From Tupaia tana (lineage: Eukaryota > Chordata > Mammalia > Scandentia > Tupaiidae), in NCBI GenBank assembly GCA_026018925.1, contig JAKSZU010000016.1:7954940-8018939 (forward strand): a DNA stretch of 64,000 nt, written 5' to 3'. The stretch's first letter is position 1. Every line of letters begins with the position of its first letter. The position numbers were made by a program, and so were the translations under genes. Shown here in pieces: positions 31,956-43,033 of this stretch. The notes beneath the pieces are model-generated. The model searched no databases. It was not told where the DNA came from and saw nothing but the letters and a program-made list of their open reading frames with translations.

Positions 31956-32557
31956 TTTTTTTTCCCTATATAAAAGTGTGTCTTACCCTGGCTTCTCCAG
32001 AAAGTAGAGGCCAAGACAAAGAACTGAAGCTCACTCATTAGTATCACCACGTGGGGCAGCGTGAAGGGCAGGGGGTGGGTGGGGAAAGAGGAAGAGGCAC
32101 CAGGATGGTGCTCCCTGGTGGGCTGCTGCCCTGTCCTGCAGTGTCCTGCCCTCTGGGATGTCCTCTGAGAGTCTGTGTGAACAGCATCTTGAGCGTCAAC
32201 CCAGAGGCAGAAAAGGGATGTTTTTACCCCTGGCTCTCACACCTCGTGTTGTGAGTTTTACCAGCTTCAAGGTCAAGCATGACTCAGTGCCTAGCAAGAC
32301 CCACTGAGTGTCGTGCCAGTGTCAGAGTCCTAGGCTGACCCCAGGCCGAGCCAATGTACCATCTGCAGACCTGGAGCTGGACCAGACCGGTGAGGCTGAG
32401 AGCATCCCAAAAGGTTCCCAGGAGAGAACGTCAATTTAAATAAGTTCGCATCTTTCCATTATCCAGTTTTCCTGTTCTGGAATGTACTGATAACGTTTTC
32501 TAATTCATTTCAAAAGGTATGTTCCTTACATTCTCCTTCATTTGCTTCCATTAGGCT
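31956..32557. other. Gene-free, GC-richer unique DNA
   Basis: Region 32040-32400 is GC-rich but has few CpGs. A 67-codon frame (32051-32254) has no recognisable domain. Confidence 0.4.
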
Positions 32558-32574
32558 TAAAGTAACAAAAAACT

Positions 32575-32750
32575 TGGGACCAGCAGGTGGCATGGTGGTT
32601 GAGGTGCTGGACTCCCACATGGTCAACCGCAATTTGAGTCCCAGACCTGGAGGCTTGCTTTCTCACTTTTCCTCTCTATCTCTCTCTGGTCAAATTAAAA
32701 AAATAATAATAATAGCAAATCAGATTCAATAAATAATAATTTTTTAAAAA
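32575..32750 (+). mobile_element. tRNA-derived SINE, short form, reference copy
   Basis: Head 'gggaccagcaggtggcatggtggttgaggtgctggactcccac', B box 'atttgagtccc', then directly 'ggaggcttgctttctcac', a CT tract, 'ctctggtcaaatta' and an (AAT)n tail. Perfect 17-bp target-site duplication TAAAGTAACAAAAAACT at 32558-32574 and 32751-32767 proves the short form moves as an independent unit. Confidence 0.95.
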
Positions 32751-32767
32751 TAAAGTAACAAAAAACT

Positions 32768-33931
32768 ATACATTCTAATGGGGGAGAGGGAAGGATAGGA
32801 ACTTAATGAAGAAATACTGTCTCCGTGTAACCACCAGTCCTTGTGAGGTAGCCTAACTTAGGTAAAGAGAAAATGCCAACACTTTGATACAGTTTTTAAA
32901 GTCAAAAGTATAGGCTACTGCTTCACTCATTCTGGGCAAAGGAGCCTGGGAACTGGACTATTAGCACTCTGGCTTCTCCAAAGTCACTTCTGATCTGTCT
33001 CAAGGCAACTGCTATTCTCTCCAGATGTCCGTTGGGGGTCCCTTGGAGCTCTGTCCTTAGGAGTGAGATGTTCTTGTTTTAAAAGTTGCATGAGAAGGCA
33101 TGTAACAGATCTGCCAAACCACACCCTCGTCCTTCTCCTCCCTGCCCCAATCCTCACACTCTTCCTGGACCAGAAATAGTATCCTTGGCACAGTAAGTAT
33201 CACTGGTGAGATGTATAGAGAGAATTTGCCCCACCCTTTGACAAGCGCTGAGTCTGAAAGTCAGTTATAGGTGATCATTTTCCACTCAAGGGAATGGTCT
33301 TTACAGGCCTAAAATTTTCCTCCTGTCCAAAGGACTTTTAACGAGAGCCAGGTGGAAAGTTTCTGGTCTGTGAAGCTGAGGGGTCTAATATGTGCAACTG
33401 AAGATACTAATTATTTGACATGGTGATTATTTTGGGACGCTCTGAGTTTTGGGTTGGTCCTTGCCTAACCACAGCATTGCTGTGTGCCCTTCAGAGGTAT
33501 TTTCTCTGCTCCTCCCTGTCTTCATGTTCTAGTGTTATTATATGATATCAGATTTCTCCACAAAATGCCACTGCAATTCGGTATTCATTTGTGTGCACCA
33601 ACATTATTATTTGCTGTACTTAGTCCATTTTGTAGTATTTAGTGACCTTCACCAGAAGTTCAGCATTCTTGGCAGGCATTTTTTCCCTTTGGCCACAGAG
33701 CAACCCTGTATTTCTCCGGATCCTTCCAAGAGATGGGAATGTAACAACAGCAGCTGAGGATATGAAAATAACTAGGAGCAAAATAGACAGCAAATTCAGA
33801 AGAGCACTGAAAAAGACTTTTCAGCAGAAGCAGTTCTCTCTGACACTGAACATTCTGTAAGATCCGGTGTTCAGTTGGCTACCATATAGCTATTTTGAAC
33901 AGGGAGAAAAAAGATAGATTGGCACGTGTTT
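32768..33931. other. Gene-free, mostly unique
   Basis: No gene or named repeat recognised. Frames at 33542-33860 (71-72 codons) overlap each other in two phases, which argues against coding. Confidence 0.4.
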
Positions 33932-33932
33932 G

Positions 33933-33965
<33 letters not shown>

Positions 33966-34188
33966 CATAGGGTGCATGCACTCACCAGAGAGAGACAGGG
34001 GGAGGGAAAATGAGAATCACTCCCCCGGGGCCACATCATAATCCCTTCACTTCCATTCTCCTCTTGAGATTTTGGGCATGCATGCACACACACCCAGCAT
34101 GAGTTTCAAGCTAACAGGGCTGGGACTTGAATAGTGGTCAGCCATGTCTTAAGTCCAGTGCCTTAACAGCAAGCCACCTGCTGGTCCC
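33932..34188 (-). mobile_element. tRNA-derived SINE
   Basis: Reverse copy with a T tail of about 31, 'atcatagggtgcatgcactcacc', a shortened 'cactcccccggggcc' palindrome region, and a head ending 'agccacctgctggtccc'. Confidence 0.88.
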
Positions 34189-34195
34189 TTTGTTT

Positions 34196-34453
34196 TTATT
34201 ATTTTTTAAAAATTTGCCAGAGGGCACACATACTTGCCAGAGAGAGACAAAGAAACACAAAGAGAAGAAAGAGAAAGCACCCCCAATGAGGGATGGTCAA
34301 CACTGCAATCCCTTCTCCTCTTTTCTTCATCTTGTCAGGATTTGGGCATACATGCATGTGGTATATTTTTCAAGTCACCAAGCTGAGACTTGAACCATGC
34401 GTTTGGCCAAATGGGATCTAGCTTCCTTAACCACCATGCCACAGGCTAGCCCA
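34196..34453 (-). mobile_element. Old tRNA-derived SINE, tandem neighbour
   Basis: Second reverse copy immediately after the previous one: 'tttgccagagggcacacatacttgcc', 'caatcccttctcctcttttcttc' and a head ending 'aaccaccatgccacaggctagccc'. More diverged than its neighbour, so the two inserted separately. Confidence 0.8.
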
Positions 34454-34619
34454 TGACTTTATATTTAAAACATAGATGGTGGAGTTCTGACCCTAGATTT
34501 TACTCTTAGATCCATGTGGGTGATGAACATTGCACTTAGAAATTCATGGATATAACGACAATACAACAGACTTCTCACACAGCCCTTTCTAACCAGTAAC
34601 AAATACAACGTTAAGACTT

Positions 34620-34661
34620 CACAAAAAAAAAACAAAAAACAAAAAACAAAAAACAAAAAAC

Positions 34662-34688
<27 letters not shown>
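34620..34688. repeat. (CAAAAA)n and poly-A tract
   Basis: Five 'caaaaa' hexamers followed by an A run of about 28. No recognisable retroelement body lies upstream, so it may be a solitary tail. Confidence 0.9.
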
Positions 34689-34692
<4 letters not shown>

Positions 34693-36360
34693 GTGGGTGG
34701 AGGATGTCAGCACCTGAATGTCTGCTAATAGTTTCATAGTGTGCCTTTTCTTTTTCATGCTTGAAAAACAGCCTCACTGATTTGGAAAGCCAAAGCTCAT
34801 TGAGATACACAATGTCTTTGAATGAACATTCCAGAAAAATGAACGTCTCCTCCTGGCATGGGTTGTCCTGCAGCCTTCATAGCTGAGACAGCCCCATGTC
34901 TTCAGTTACAGCTTCCATTACCCGGGAGACTCCTGGGCAGTCCCACCCAAGAGCGTTAATGTTGCTACATGACCATAAAAGTCAGCTCTGCGAGGACTAT
35001 TTTAAAAGAAGACAAAAGGGCTACATTCAAACAAATTGCAGCCTCCCCTCCTGAACTGAGGCAAACATACACTTAATACCCGTTGCTGAGTTTGGGTCCT
35101 CCAGAAGGGGTGGTGATATCTGAAGTGACAAAAACCTCACCACAGTATACAGAGACTTCTGTCATCTTTTCTGCTTTCCTCATTTTAACTTTTCCCCCAA
35201 AGGTATTTAATGCATACAATCTTCAATCTAAAGCTGGCTTTGAGATCAGGGAGAAATATTTAAACATTTATGCATTCGGTTCATGATTCAGAGATTTATT
35301 TATAAGACTGTTGATTTTGGGACACCCAACTCTTGCATTTAAACTGCCAAAGTGAGTCATGTTTGTGGGAGGTAATTACTACCAGAAAGTACAACTAACT
35401 TGTAAGCTTCTCTTGAAAATGTCCACTCACAATCTACAATTACTGCAAATAACAGGCTACCAGGACTTTGGCTCTGTTTTATGGCTGTATATATTTATTA
35501 TGAGTGCATTAGGCAATACCCAAACATACTTTTGTCACAGAGGGGTTCTCATAGGAGAAATGAGTGCCTTTATTAGTATCGGTATAGATTTCTGAGGCTG
35601 TAGGATTGAAAAGATATCATCTCAATGTGTCCCTTCCATTATAAGGAACAAAACCTAGAGAACAACTGGCTGGAAGAGTCACCATAGATTCCAGGTGGCA
35701 GAAAGCATAACATATGATTTCTGCATCACTCAAGATCAAATCCAACCCACTGAAACAACACAGGCATGGCCCTCTAACACCTCAGTGCCTCTCTCAAGGT
35801 GATTTTGTGTCCTCTGGGGAGGTTCCCTGATTGTCCACTTCGTGACTGATGAAGCCTTTATCCGTCAGCCCAGCGGCGGAGTGAGTAGCTTCTCCTGGGC
35901 CGTGACACAGAGTTGCTGAGAGCATCCTGCAGTTCAAATATCCAAGCCTCTTTCCACACCCATTCATGCCTAAAATTTCACAGATGAGATGTCTAGAGAG
36001 CTGCCATTGCAGAAAGGAGAAAGAACAGGAGGGACTTTGGTGTTTGCAGTTAGTATCAATAAGGCATTGTCACAGCAGGAACTACAGAACACACTAGAAA
36101 GGAAAGGCTGAGATTTTCAAAGACTATTGGCTACTTGATGGTTTTACCCCACCATGGTCTTAATCTACCTCTGACTTAATGCTGCTGAACACAGCTGTGC
36201 TGGATGCCAAGTCCTCCCAATCTTCGGTAAAGCTCCCTTGACTTGAGCCAACACATACCCTTCTTGGGTGGGTTTGAGACTTAAACCAGCTGAATTCTCA
36301 TGCCTCTTTAGAGTGCCTGTGTGATCCAATGGCCTTCTTGGACTTGTCATCCATCACTCA
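34689..36360. other. Gene-free, mostly unique, repeat-poor
   Basis: No gene or young repeat. 'cattacccgggagactcctgggcag' (about 34918-34940) contains a short imperfect inverted repeat. This is one of the longer repeat-poor stretches in the window. Confidence 0.4.
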
Positions 36361-36930
36361 TCAATTCATCATGTAGTCAGTAACTGTTACTGAGTACCCC
36401 CTGTGTGTCAGTTGTGCTAGGTGCTTGAAGACATCTACAAACATCACCTCATCCCTCTCTCTGGGGATCATATTGCCCGGTTGGGGAGAAACCCAGAAAA
36501 AGTTGCGATTTCAAAATTGTATAATCAATGCTACATACAAGTACATGGGTGCTAGTGAGACATCAGAAAGCCAGTGTACCTAAAGTTGGGGAGCAGAAAA
36601 TGCTTCCTATAAATGCTAATGTTTAAATAAAGCCCTGAAGAAAAAGTAGGAGACAGGAAAACTGGAGAGAATGAAGGTCTAGAGACAGAGTGAAATATTT
36701 TAGGCAGAAGAAAAGGAACAGGCTGAAATCTAGAGAAACATGAAGATCAAGTTCAGGAAGGTGTTATTGCTTCACAGTGGATGGAGCGGGGTATGGAACG
36801 TGAGCAGCATGATGACAGAGGAGGCCAGGCAGGTAAAGACCTGAGTGTGGAAGACCTTAACTGCCCACTTAGGAGTCTGAGTGTAAGTGGGGCCAATTGA
36901 AGTTTGTAGTCTTCGCTCTGTATTCCTACT
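36361..36930 (+). mobile_element. Ancient interspersed repeat, L2-like start
   Basis: 'cagtaactgttactgagtaccccctgtgtgtcagttgtgctaggtgcttgaagac', 'aataaagccctgaagaaaaagtagg' and 'attttaggcagaagaaaaggaacaggctgaaatc' follow a common ancient mammalian repeat. Another fragment of the same start ('cattcattcaacaaatatttaagaacctactac') is at 37246-37310, and a third at 43370-43465. Confidence 0.5.
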
Positions 36931-37427
36931 GGAGCAGACATCTACCTGATTCTTCCGATACTTGTATCTAAGTGTCCAGGCTTAATCCCAAACAAGTTAG
37001 CACACTCCCACATTGGCTAGCTTTGCTCTCTGTCTTTCCACAACTAACCTAGGCTGTGGCTGGAATGAGTGCATCGTTCCAGTTCCTGTCCATTTGTCCC
37101 ATTTGTCCCACCTTCTTCAGTCCCACATTTGACTCCTCAGTCTTTCAATGCACATATCACTGTTTTCATATTTTCATGGAAATAACTCTCTTGCTCAAGA
37201 TCAACTGAATTAAGTTCTTGAACATATAAAGATATATGAGCTTATCATTCATTCAACAAATATTTAAGAACCTACTACTTGCTAGGAATTGTTTCTGGCA
37301 ACAACAAAATGTTAGAGAAAGAAGATAGACACAATAGATCAGATAATAGTATTTATAGTATTTATATACAAGATTATAGTAATTATATACAAGATTGCTA
37401 TGAGAGAATGATTTTTATGTAGAAAAC
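36931..37427. other. Gene-free
   Basis: Unique apart from the old repeat fragment at 37246-37310. A 9-bp unit 'catttgtcc' is duplicated in tandem at 37090-37108. Confidence 0.45.
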
Positions 37428-37683
37428 TTTTTTCAACAGATTTTTGATATAGGGTGTGTGCACTTACCAGAGACACAGAGTGAGAGAGAGAGAGAAAGTA
37501 AGAAATCACCCCCCAAGAGGGGATGGCCATGCCACAATCCCTTCTCCTCCATTCTCCTCTTGGGATTTTGGGCATGCATGCACATGTGCCTGATCTAGTT
37601 TCAAGCTGCCAGGTGTGGGACTCGAACCACAGTGAGTCATGTGGGAGTCCAGCACCTTAACCACTATGCCACCTGCTGGCCCC
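37428..37683 (-). mobile_element. tRNA-derived SINE, long form
   Basis: Reverse copy: 'gatttttgatatagggtgtgtgcacttacc', 'accccccaagaggggatgg' palindrome region, and a head ending 'actatgccacctgctggcccc'. Confidence 0.88.
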
Positions 37684-37831
37684 GCTGAATCACATTATTT
37701 TAATGCTATATAAATTAGTATTTTAAAAGAAGATAATAAATATTTCCATATTTATATTTTATCTTAATTTTCCATTTGAAATGATGGAGAAACATGATTG
37801 GCACAACCTTGCAGATGATAGTGGGGATTTT

Positions 37832-38088
37832 TTTTTTTTGAGAGGTTTTTGCTATAGGGCGTGTGCGTTCACCAGACAGACAGAGAGAGACAGAGACAGA
37901 AAGTGAGACATCACCCCCCGGGGGGATGGCCACGCCACAATCCCTTCACCTCCATTCTCCTCTCGGGATCTTGGGCACGCACGCACACGCGCCCGGCGTG
38001 AGTTTTAAGCCACCGGGTTTGGGACGCGAACCGCAGTTGACTACGTGGGAGTCCAGCGACATAGCCATTACGCTAACTGCTGGTCCCA
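37832..38088 (-). mobile_element. tRNA-derived SINE, young mixed copy
   Basis: CpG-rich reverse copy with a perfect ACCCCCCGGGGGGAT palindrome. Subgroup 2 B box (gacgcgaacc) and TTTTAAGCC, but subgroup 1 head (ggtccc) and GGCC. Perfect 15-bp target-site duplication GATAGTGGGGATTTT at 37817-37831 and 38089-38103. Confidence 0.95.
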
Positions 38089-38753
38089 GATAGTGGGGAT
38101 TTTGATAGGGAGTGACACAAGTCCTCCCATCTATGCCCAGTGGGAGTAACAACAAAGAGGAATGGAGACGTAATATTTGTAGATCTCGGAACTGAGATTT
38201 TCTGGAACTGAGATTTTCTGTAAGATGGCATGGTTAAAAGTCCTTTAGTAGCAAGCAAGATAACTAAGTGTACAAAACAGTGAAATTGAAGAGCATCAAG
38301 AATAAGGAGAAAAATCTTAAAAGATATTCAAGATAAAAGACAGAGTCCTTGCAAAGGAGCACTCAATAGACTGACAACAGACTAACAGTAATTACAATAG
38401 ATGAAAGAAGACACCAATTTTCATGAGCTGAGAGAAATGAACTTTACACCTAGAGTTTTATACTCACCAAACTACTAAAACCCATAAAATAGACATTTTT
38501 TTAATTACAAATATTTGGATAATTAACCAATCATAGACTCTAATTATAGGATATACTTTCTTCTAAAAAATGAACCTAATGAGAAGGTATGGAATACAAG
38601 ATAATATGTACAATAAGTACAGACATTGATAGAAATAAAGGATAGTATATTAACTACTGGCTGTTTGATGATTTTTGGTGTAATCAAGGATAAATCTAAA
38701 GATCTAAATAACAATTTGCAATGTTCCATGGGCTGAGGTTAAGATGCAGAACA

Positions 38754-38968
38754 AGCCCAGCCTCTGTGTTGTAGTTGGTAGTGTACCAGACTGCAGAGCT
38801 GGAAGCCACATGCTGACCATAGTTTGAATCCCCAGCCTGGCTGGCTTGAACACCTGCTGGGTACATGTGTGTTCCCAAGATCTTGGTGGAATGGAGAAGG
38901 GTAATCACAGTGTGACCAAGCCCTGTGGAGGGTGCCTCTCTCTCTCAATGCATATGCACTCTAATTTA
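38754..38968 (+). mobile_element. Older tRNA-type SINE relative, third form
   Basis: 'aagcccagcctctgtgttgtagttggtagtgtaccagactgcagagctggaagccacatgctgaccatagtttgaatccccagcctgg' head, then 'cttgaacacctgctgggtacatg' and 'cttggtggaatggagaaggg'. Shares the distinctive 'gactgcag.gctggaa.ccacatg' segment with 6930-7190. Confidence 0.65.
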
Positions 38969-38979
38969 ATTATTTATTT

Positions 38980-39216
38980 ATATATTTTTAGGTTTTTGCC
39001 ATAGGGCGAGTGGGCTCATCAGAGAGAAAGAAAGAGAAAGATTAAAGTGAAAAATCACTCCCCAGGGGGGATGGCCACACAGCAATCCCTTCTCCTCCAT
39101 TCTCTTCTTGGGATTTTTGGTCATGTACAATACATGCTCCTGGCGTGGTTTTCAAGCCCCTGGTCTGGGACACAAACTGCGGTCAGCCATGTGGCCATGT
39201 CACCTACTGGCCACCT
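38980..39216 (-). mobile_element. tRNA-derived SINE
   Basis: Reverse copy: 'ttaggtttttgccatagggcgagtgggctcatc', body with 'accactccccaggggggatgg'-type region, and a head shortened to 'cagccatgtggccatgtcacctactggcc'. Lies within the L1 mosaic. Confidence 0.8.
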
Positions 39217-39733
39217 AATATGATTTTTTTGATGCTGAACAACTTTAAACTTTGCTAAAAATAATACATAGGTGGAAATGTGTTTAAAAATTTTAATGGC
39301 AACCACCAAAAGAATAGAATCTATAGTTTCCAAACAAGTAGAAGGTAAAAAAATAGGAAGATCAAAAACTATAAACTTCAACAGAAAACAGCAAGAGAGA
39401 AAATTGCAAGGAAAATGATATTAAAATAATAAATGTTACCAAAATATGTACTATGTCAGCAATCCTAATAAATATGAAAGGATGGTTGCAAAAGGGATTA
39501 TAAAATATTTTTATATAATATGCCATATTAAGAAATTAAGAAAAGCTTTATAATAATGCAGTACCTTTAGAAAAAAGCTTTTGGTTTAAAAAAAATGAAC
39601 ATTCATCATATTGTTTAAAACGTCTTAAGTGAGGAGTGGAGGGGATCTTTCTTTATTTAGTATTTACAGCCGACACTAATCTTGCTTACCGATAAGACTT
39701 TGAAAGAATTATCATTAAAATCAGGGACAAGAT

Positions 39734-40000
39734 GGGAACCAGCAGTTAGTGTAATGGCTATGTTGCTGGACTCCCACGTAGTTGACCGCGGTTCGCGTCC
39801 CGGACCTGGTGGCTTAAAATTCACGCCGGGCGCGTGTGCGTGCGTGCCCAAGATCCCAAGAGGAGAATGGAGTAGAAGGGATTGCAGCGTGACCATCCCC
39901 CCGGGGGGTGATTTCTCGCTTTCTGTCTGTATGTCTCTCTCTGTCTGTCTGGTGAGCACACGTGCCCTATAGCGAAAACCTCTTCAAAAAAAAAAAAAAA
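39734..40000 (+). mobile_element. tRNA-derived SINE, young subgroup 2
   Basis: CpG-rich forward copy with the full subgroup 2 set: head GGGAACCAGCAG, B box ggttcgcgtcc, TTAAAATTC, and GTGACCATC. Perfect palindrome CCCCCCGGGGGG. Target-site duplication ATCAGGGACAAGAT at 39720-39733 and 40001-40014. Confidence 0.95.
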
Positions 40001-40149
40001 ATCAGGGACAAGATCAGGTTATTTCATATCACCCCTGTGTATTTATATATTTTTTAATGTCTACAAATGGCCAGCCTGATTTTTTCACTGGGTGGATACC
40101 TTGGACAATCCATTCAAGGAAGATTATTTAGTCCAACTTGACGAAGCGT

Positions 40150-40181
40150 ACTGACGGAATCACTGACGGCAGCACTGACGG
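40150..40181. repeat. Three 12-bp-spaced ACTGACGG repeats
   Basis: ACTGACGG occurs at 40150-40157, 40162-40169 and 40174-40181, exactly 12 bp apart, within a CpG-rich patch (40142-40195) surrounded by AT-rich DNA. Confidence 0.9.
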
Positions 40182-42004
40182 CACGCGTTGAGGCCGTGTT
40201 TCCAGATTAGACCGTGCTTTTTTGAGCACACATCAAGAGCAAGAGTGAGCGCCCTGGCCGAATCTTCACGGGAGGCTCCAGCAGAGCTGACCATCCTGCT
40301 TTCCATGGGGCGGTGAAGCAAAAGGCTTCTTATCACCACTTCTATTCCACAGTGTTCTAGAGGTACTAGACAAGCCAGTGAGGCAAATAGAAACATGAGG
40401 GGTAAAAGATGTGAGAGGCAGTATGACTCATATGTATATACATATAAAATTTAAACGATAATTTTAAGTAAGGAACCAATATGAAATTATAAGACTAATT
40501 TGAGAGTTGGTCCAGATTTTCAGGTACAAACCTCAGCATAGTTAATAATATGAAAAGCAATACAAAAAATATGGTTTTCACAGCGGCAACAAAGACTATA
40601 TTTTTATCTAAGAATAAATCTAACGTACAAGGTAATTAAAAAGAGAACAAAGCATTATTGAAGTAAAGCAAGTCTTATATAAATGAAGATGTCAAAGATA
40701 AAAGCCATGCTTTGAGATGGGATGATATACTATAATACGGCAATTCTCTTCAAATTAATTTACAAATGGATGCAATTCTATTTAAAATCTGGTCACAGTT
40801 TTATATAGAATTGACAGTGCCCGTAAGATTCATGCAATAAAGAAAAGAACAAGAGTAGCCAAAAAATATTTGAAGAACAAGATGGGGAAGAGGTTAGTAA
40901 TCTGTGTAAAGTTACACTGATGAATGCAGTGTGGTTTTGGCCCAGAGACAGACAAGATGACAAGCGAGATATGCTAGAGCTCAGTGCCAATCATACAGGA
41001 AAACTTAGTGTCTGCCAGGAGTCATATTGCAGATCAGTGGGGTAATAAAATGGTGGTAAGGAATTAGTTATCTGTATGGAAAAAGATAAAGTTTAATTCT
41101 TCTCTTTTTCCCTGGACCGAATTAAAAACTAAATGTGTAGAGCAGCACTTACGAAATTTAGAAAATAGCATAGAAGAGTATCTTTGAGACCTGAGGGTAA
41201 AGAGTTCTTAATATACAAAAACAATTAAGGGAAAAATGGACAAATTTGACTCAATTAAAATGTAAAACTCTTTTATAAGAAAAAGATGCTATAAATAGCA
41301 TTAAGGTAAAACACAGACTGAAAGAAGATATTTACAGTGCATATAACTGAGAAAAGAATGATTAACTGTTGCCAGTATATATGATGATTGCCGGCAAGTT
41401 AAAGAGAGAAATAGCTCAGTTAAGAAAAGGCAAAGTTATAGTTAGATGAAGACAGTTTAGAGAAGATGATTGCCTACTGACCATTAAACATATGAAGCGC
41501 TTTTCAACTTTCTTAAGACTCAGAGAAATGCGAGATAAAATTAAGTTGCCATGTCACATCATGAGATTACAAAAATATTTAAAGTCTGACAATACTAAAT
41601 GGTGGCTTAGATGTAGAGCAATGACAACTCTCAAATATTTCTGTGGGGAATGTTAGCTTATACAAAATGTTAGCAAGAAAGTTTTACAGTATCTACTAAA
41701 CAAGAAATTCTTTATACCCTATGAACTGCATTTTAGATTTCGACATAGTTCTATCCTAAAGGAACACTGCAGATTGTCGCACGAGGACAATTTTAAAGTA
41801 ACGTTCACTGTGGCAGCGCTAGTGATGGTATAGATCTGGAAATCATTTGAATGCCCATCAGTGGGAGAGCGGAAAAACAAATTGTGATACAAGCAAGAAC
41901 TGGTGTCACAGACCTCAATGGGGATTAATTTTACAAAGTACAGTATAGAAGGGGAAAAGCTGTACAATGATATGTAGTATATAATGTCATTCATAATCTT
42001 TTAA

Positions 42005-42088
42005 CAATTATACATATATAATTGTTATATATAGTGATATGTATATATATGTATACATATATACATGTATATATATACATATATATAC

Positions 42089-42120
<32 letters not shown>

Positions 42121-42128
42121 ATATATTC
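42005..42128. repeat. (TATA/TACATA)n microsatellite
   Basis: AT-rich compound repeat with ATGTATAC units at the 3' end of the L1 mosaic, seen directly. Confidence 0.9.
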
Positions 42129-42257
42129 CCCCTAAACATTTGCTAAAGTGCAAAAACTTACAGGCTAAAGATAAATATAAAATTATTGGTATAAACTATC
42201 ATTAGTGATGGAGAGGTGAATAGGATCCTGGAAGAGGACTTCAACTTATCAATAATA

Positions 42258-42514
42258 CTTTCTTTTCTTTTCTTTTTTTGCTTTAGGGCACATGCGCGCC
42301 CAAAGACAGAGAGAGACAGAGAGATAGAAAGTGAGAAATCACTCCCTGGGGGGATGGCCATGCCGCAATCCCTTCTCCTCCATTCTTCTCTCGGGATCTT
42401 GGGCACTCACACACATGTGCCCAGCATGAGTTTAAGCCACCGGGTCCGGGACTCGAATGCAGTCGACTACATGGGAGTCCAGTGACATAGCCATTATGCC
42501 AACTGCTGATTCCC
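42258..42514 (-). mobile_element. tRNA-derived SINE, long form
   Basis: Reverse copy with a TTTTC-rich tail; the distal motif is shortened to 'gctttagggcacatgcgcgcccaaag'. Head ends 'caactgctgattccc'. B box keeps the A but has lost bases. Confidence 0.88.
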
Positions 42515-42540
42515 AATATTTGATTTCTTAAAAGAAATAT

Positions 42541-42698
42541 CTGGCATGTGCATGCATGTCCCAAGTACCAAGAGGAGAATGGAGAAGAAGGGATTGCAGA
42601 ATGGCCACCCCCCTGGGGAGTGATTTCTCACTTTCTCTCTGTCTGTTTCTTCAGTGAGCGCACGTGCTCTATAGCAAAAAAATCTCTCTTTACAAAAA
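42541..42698 (+). mobile_element. SINE, 5'-truncated
   Basis: Starts in the body ('ctggcatgtgcatgcatgtcccaag') and runs to 'gctctatagcaaaaaaatctctctttacaaaaaag'. Head absent. Confidence 0.85.
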
Positions 42699-42708
42699 AG
42701 GAAAACAA

Positions 42709-42977
42709 GGGACTAGCAGTTAGCGTAATGGCTATGTTGCTGGACTCCCATGTAGTCGACCGCAGTTCGCATCCTGGACCCAGTGGCTTAAAACTCATGC
42801 CAGGCGCGTGTGCGTGCGTGCCCAAGATCCCAAGAGGAGAATGGAGGAGAAGGGATTGTGGCATGGCCATCCCCCCTGGGGGGTGATTTCTTGCTTTCTG
42901 TCTCTATGTCTCTATCTGTCTTTCTGGCGACTGCCCTCACCCTATGGCAAAAAACTCTCAAAAAAAAAAAAAAAAAA
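42709..42977 (+). mobile_element. tRNA-derived SINE inserted in SINE tail
   Basis: Complete forward copy with a gttcgcatcc B box. Target-site duplication AGGAAAACAA at 42699-42708 and about 42978-42987, lying in the tail of the truncated SINE. Two head-to-tail copies result. A 191-codon frame (42810-43385) runs through this and the next SINE. Confidence 0.92.
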
Positions 42978-43033
42978 AGGAAAACAAATGAAATATCTGA
43001 AGCAAATATATCACAATTTAATAAAGCATGGGA

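Larger units (their letters stand above)
38290..41990 (+). mobile_element. Old L1, sense, mosaic
   Basis: L1 words occur in sense order. ORF1-like: 'actaacagtaattacaatagatgaaag...catgagctgagagaaatgaact' (38375-38450). Inter-ORF-like: 'aatggcaaccaccaaaagaatag' (39296-39320). ORF2-like: 'cttatcaccacttctattccacagtgttctagaggtactagacaagcc' (40328-40375), then through 41990 ('atgcccatcagtgggagagcgg'). Interrupted by at least three SINEs and by non-L1 sequence at 40060-40320. It may be one element or several. Confidence 0.6.
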
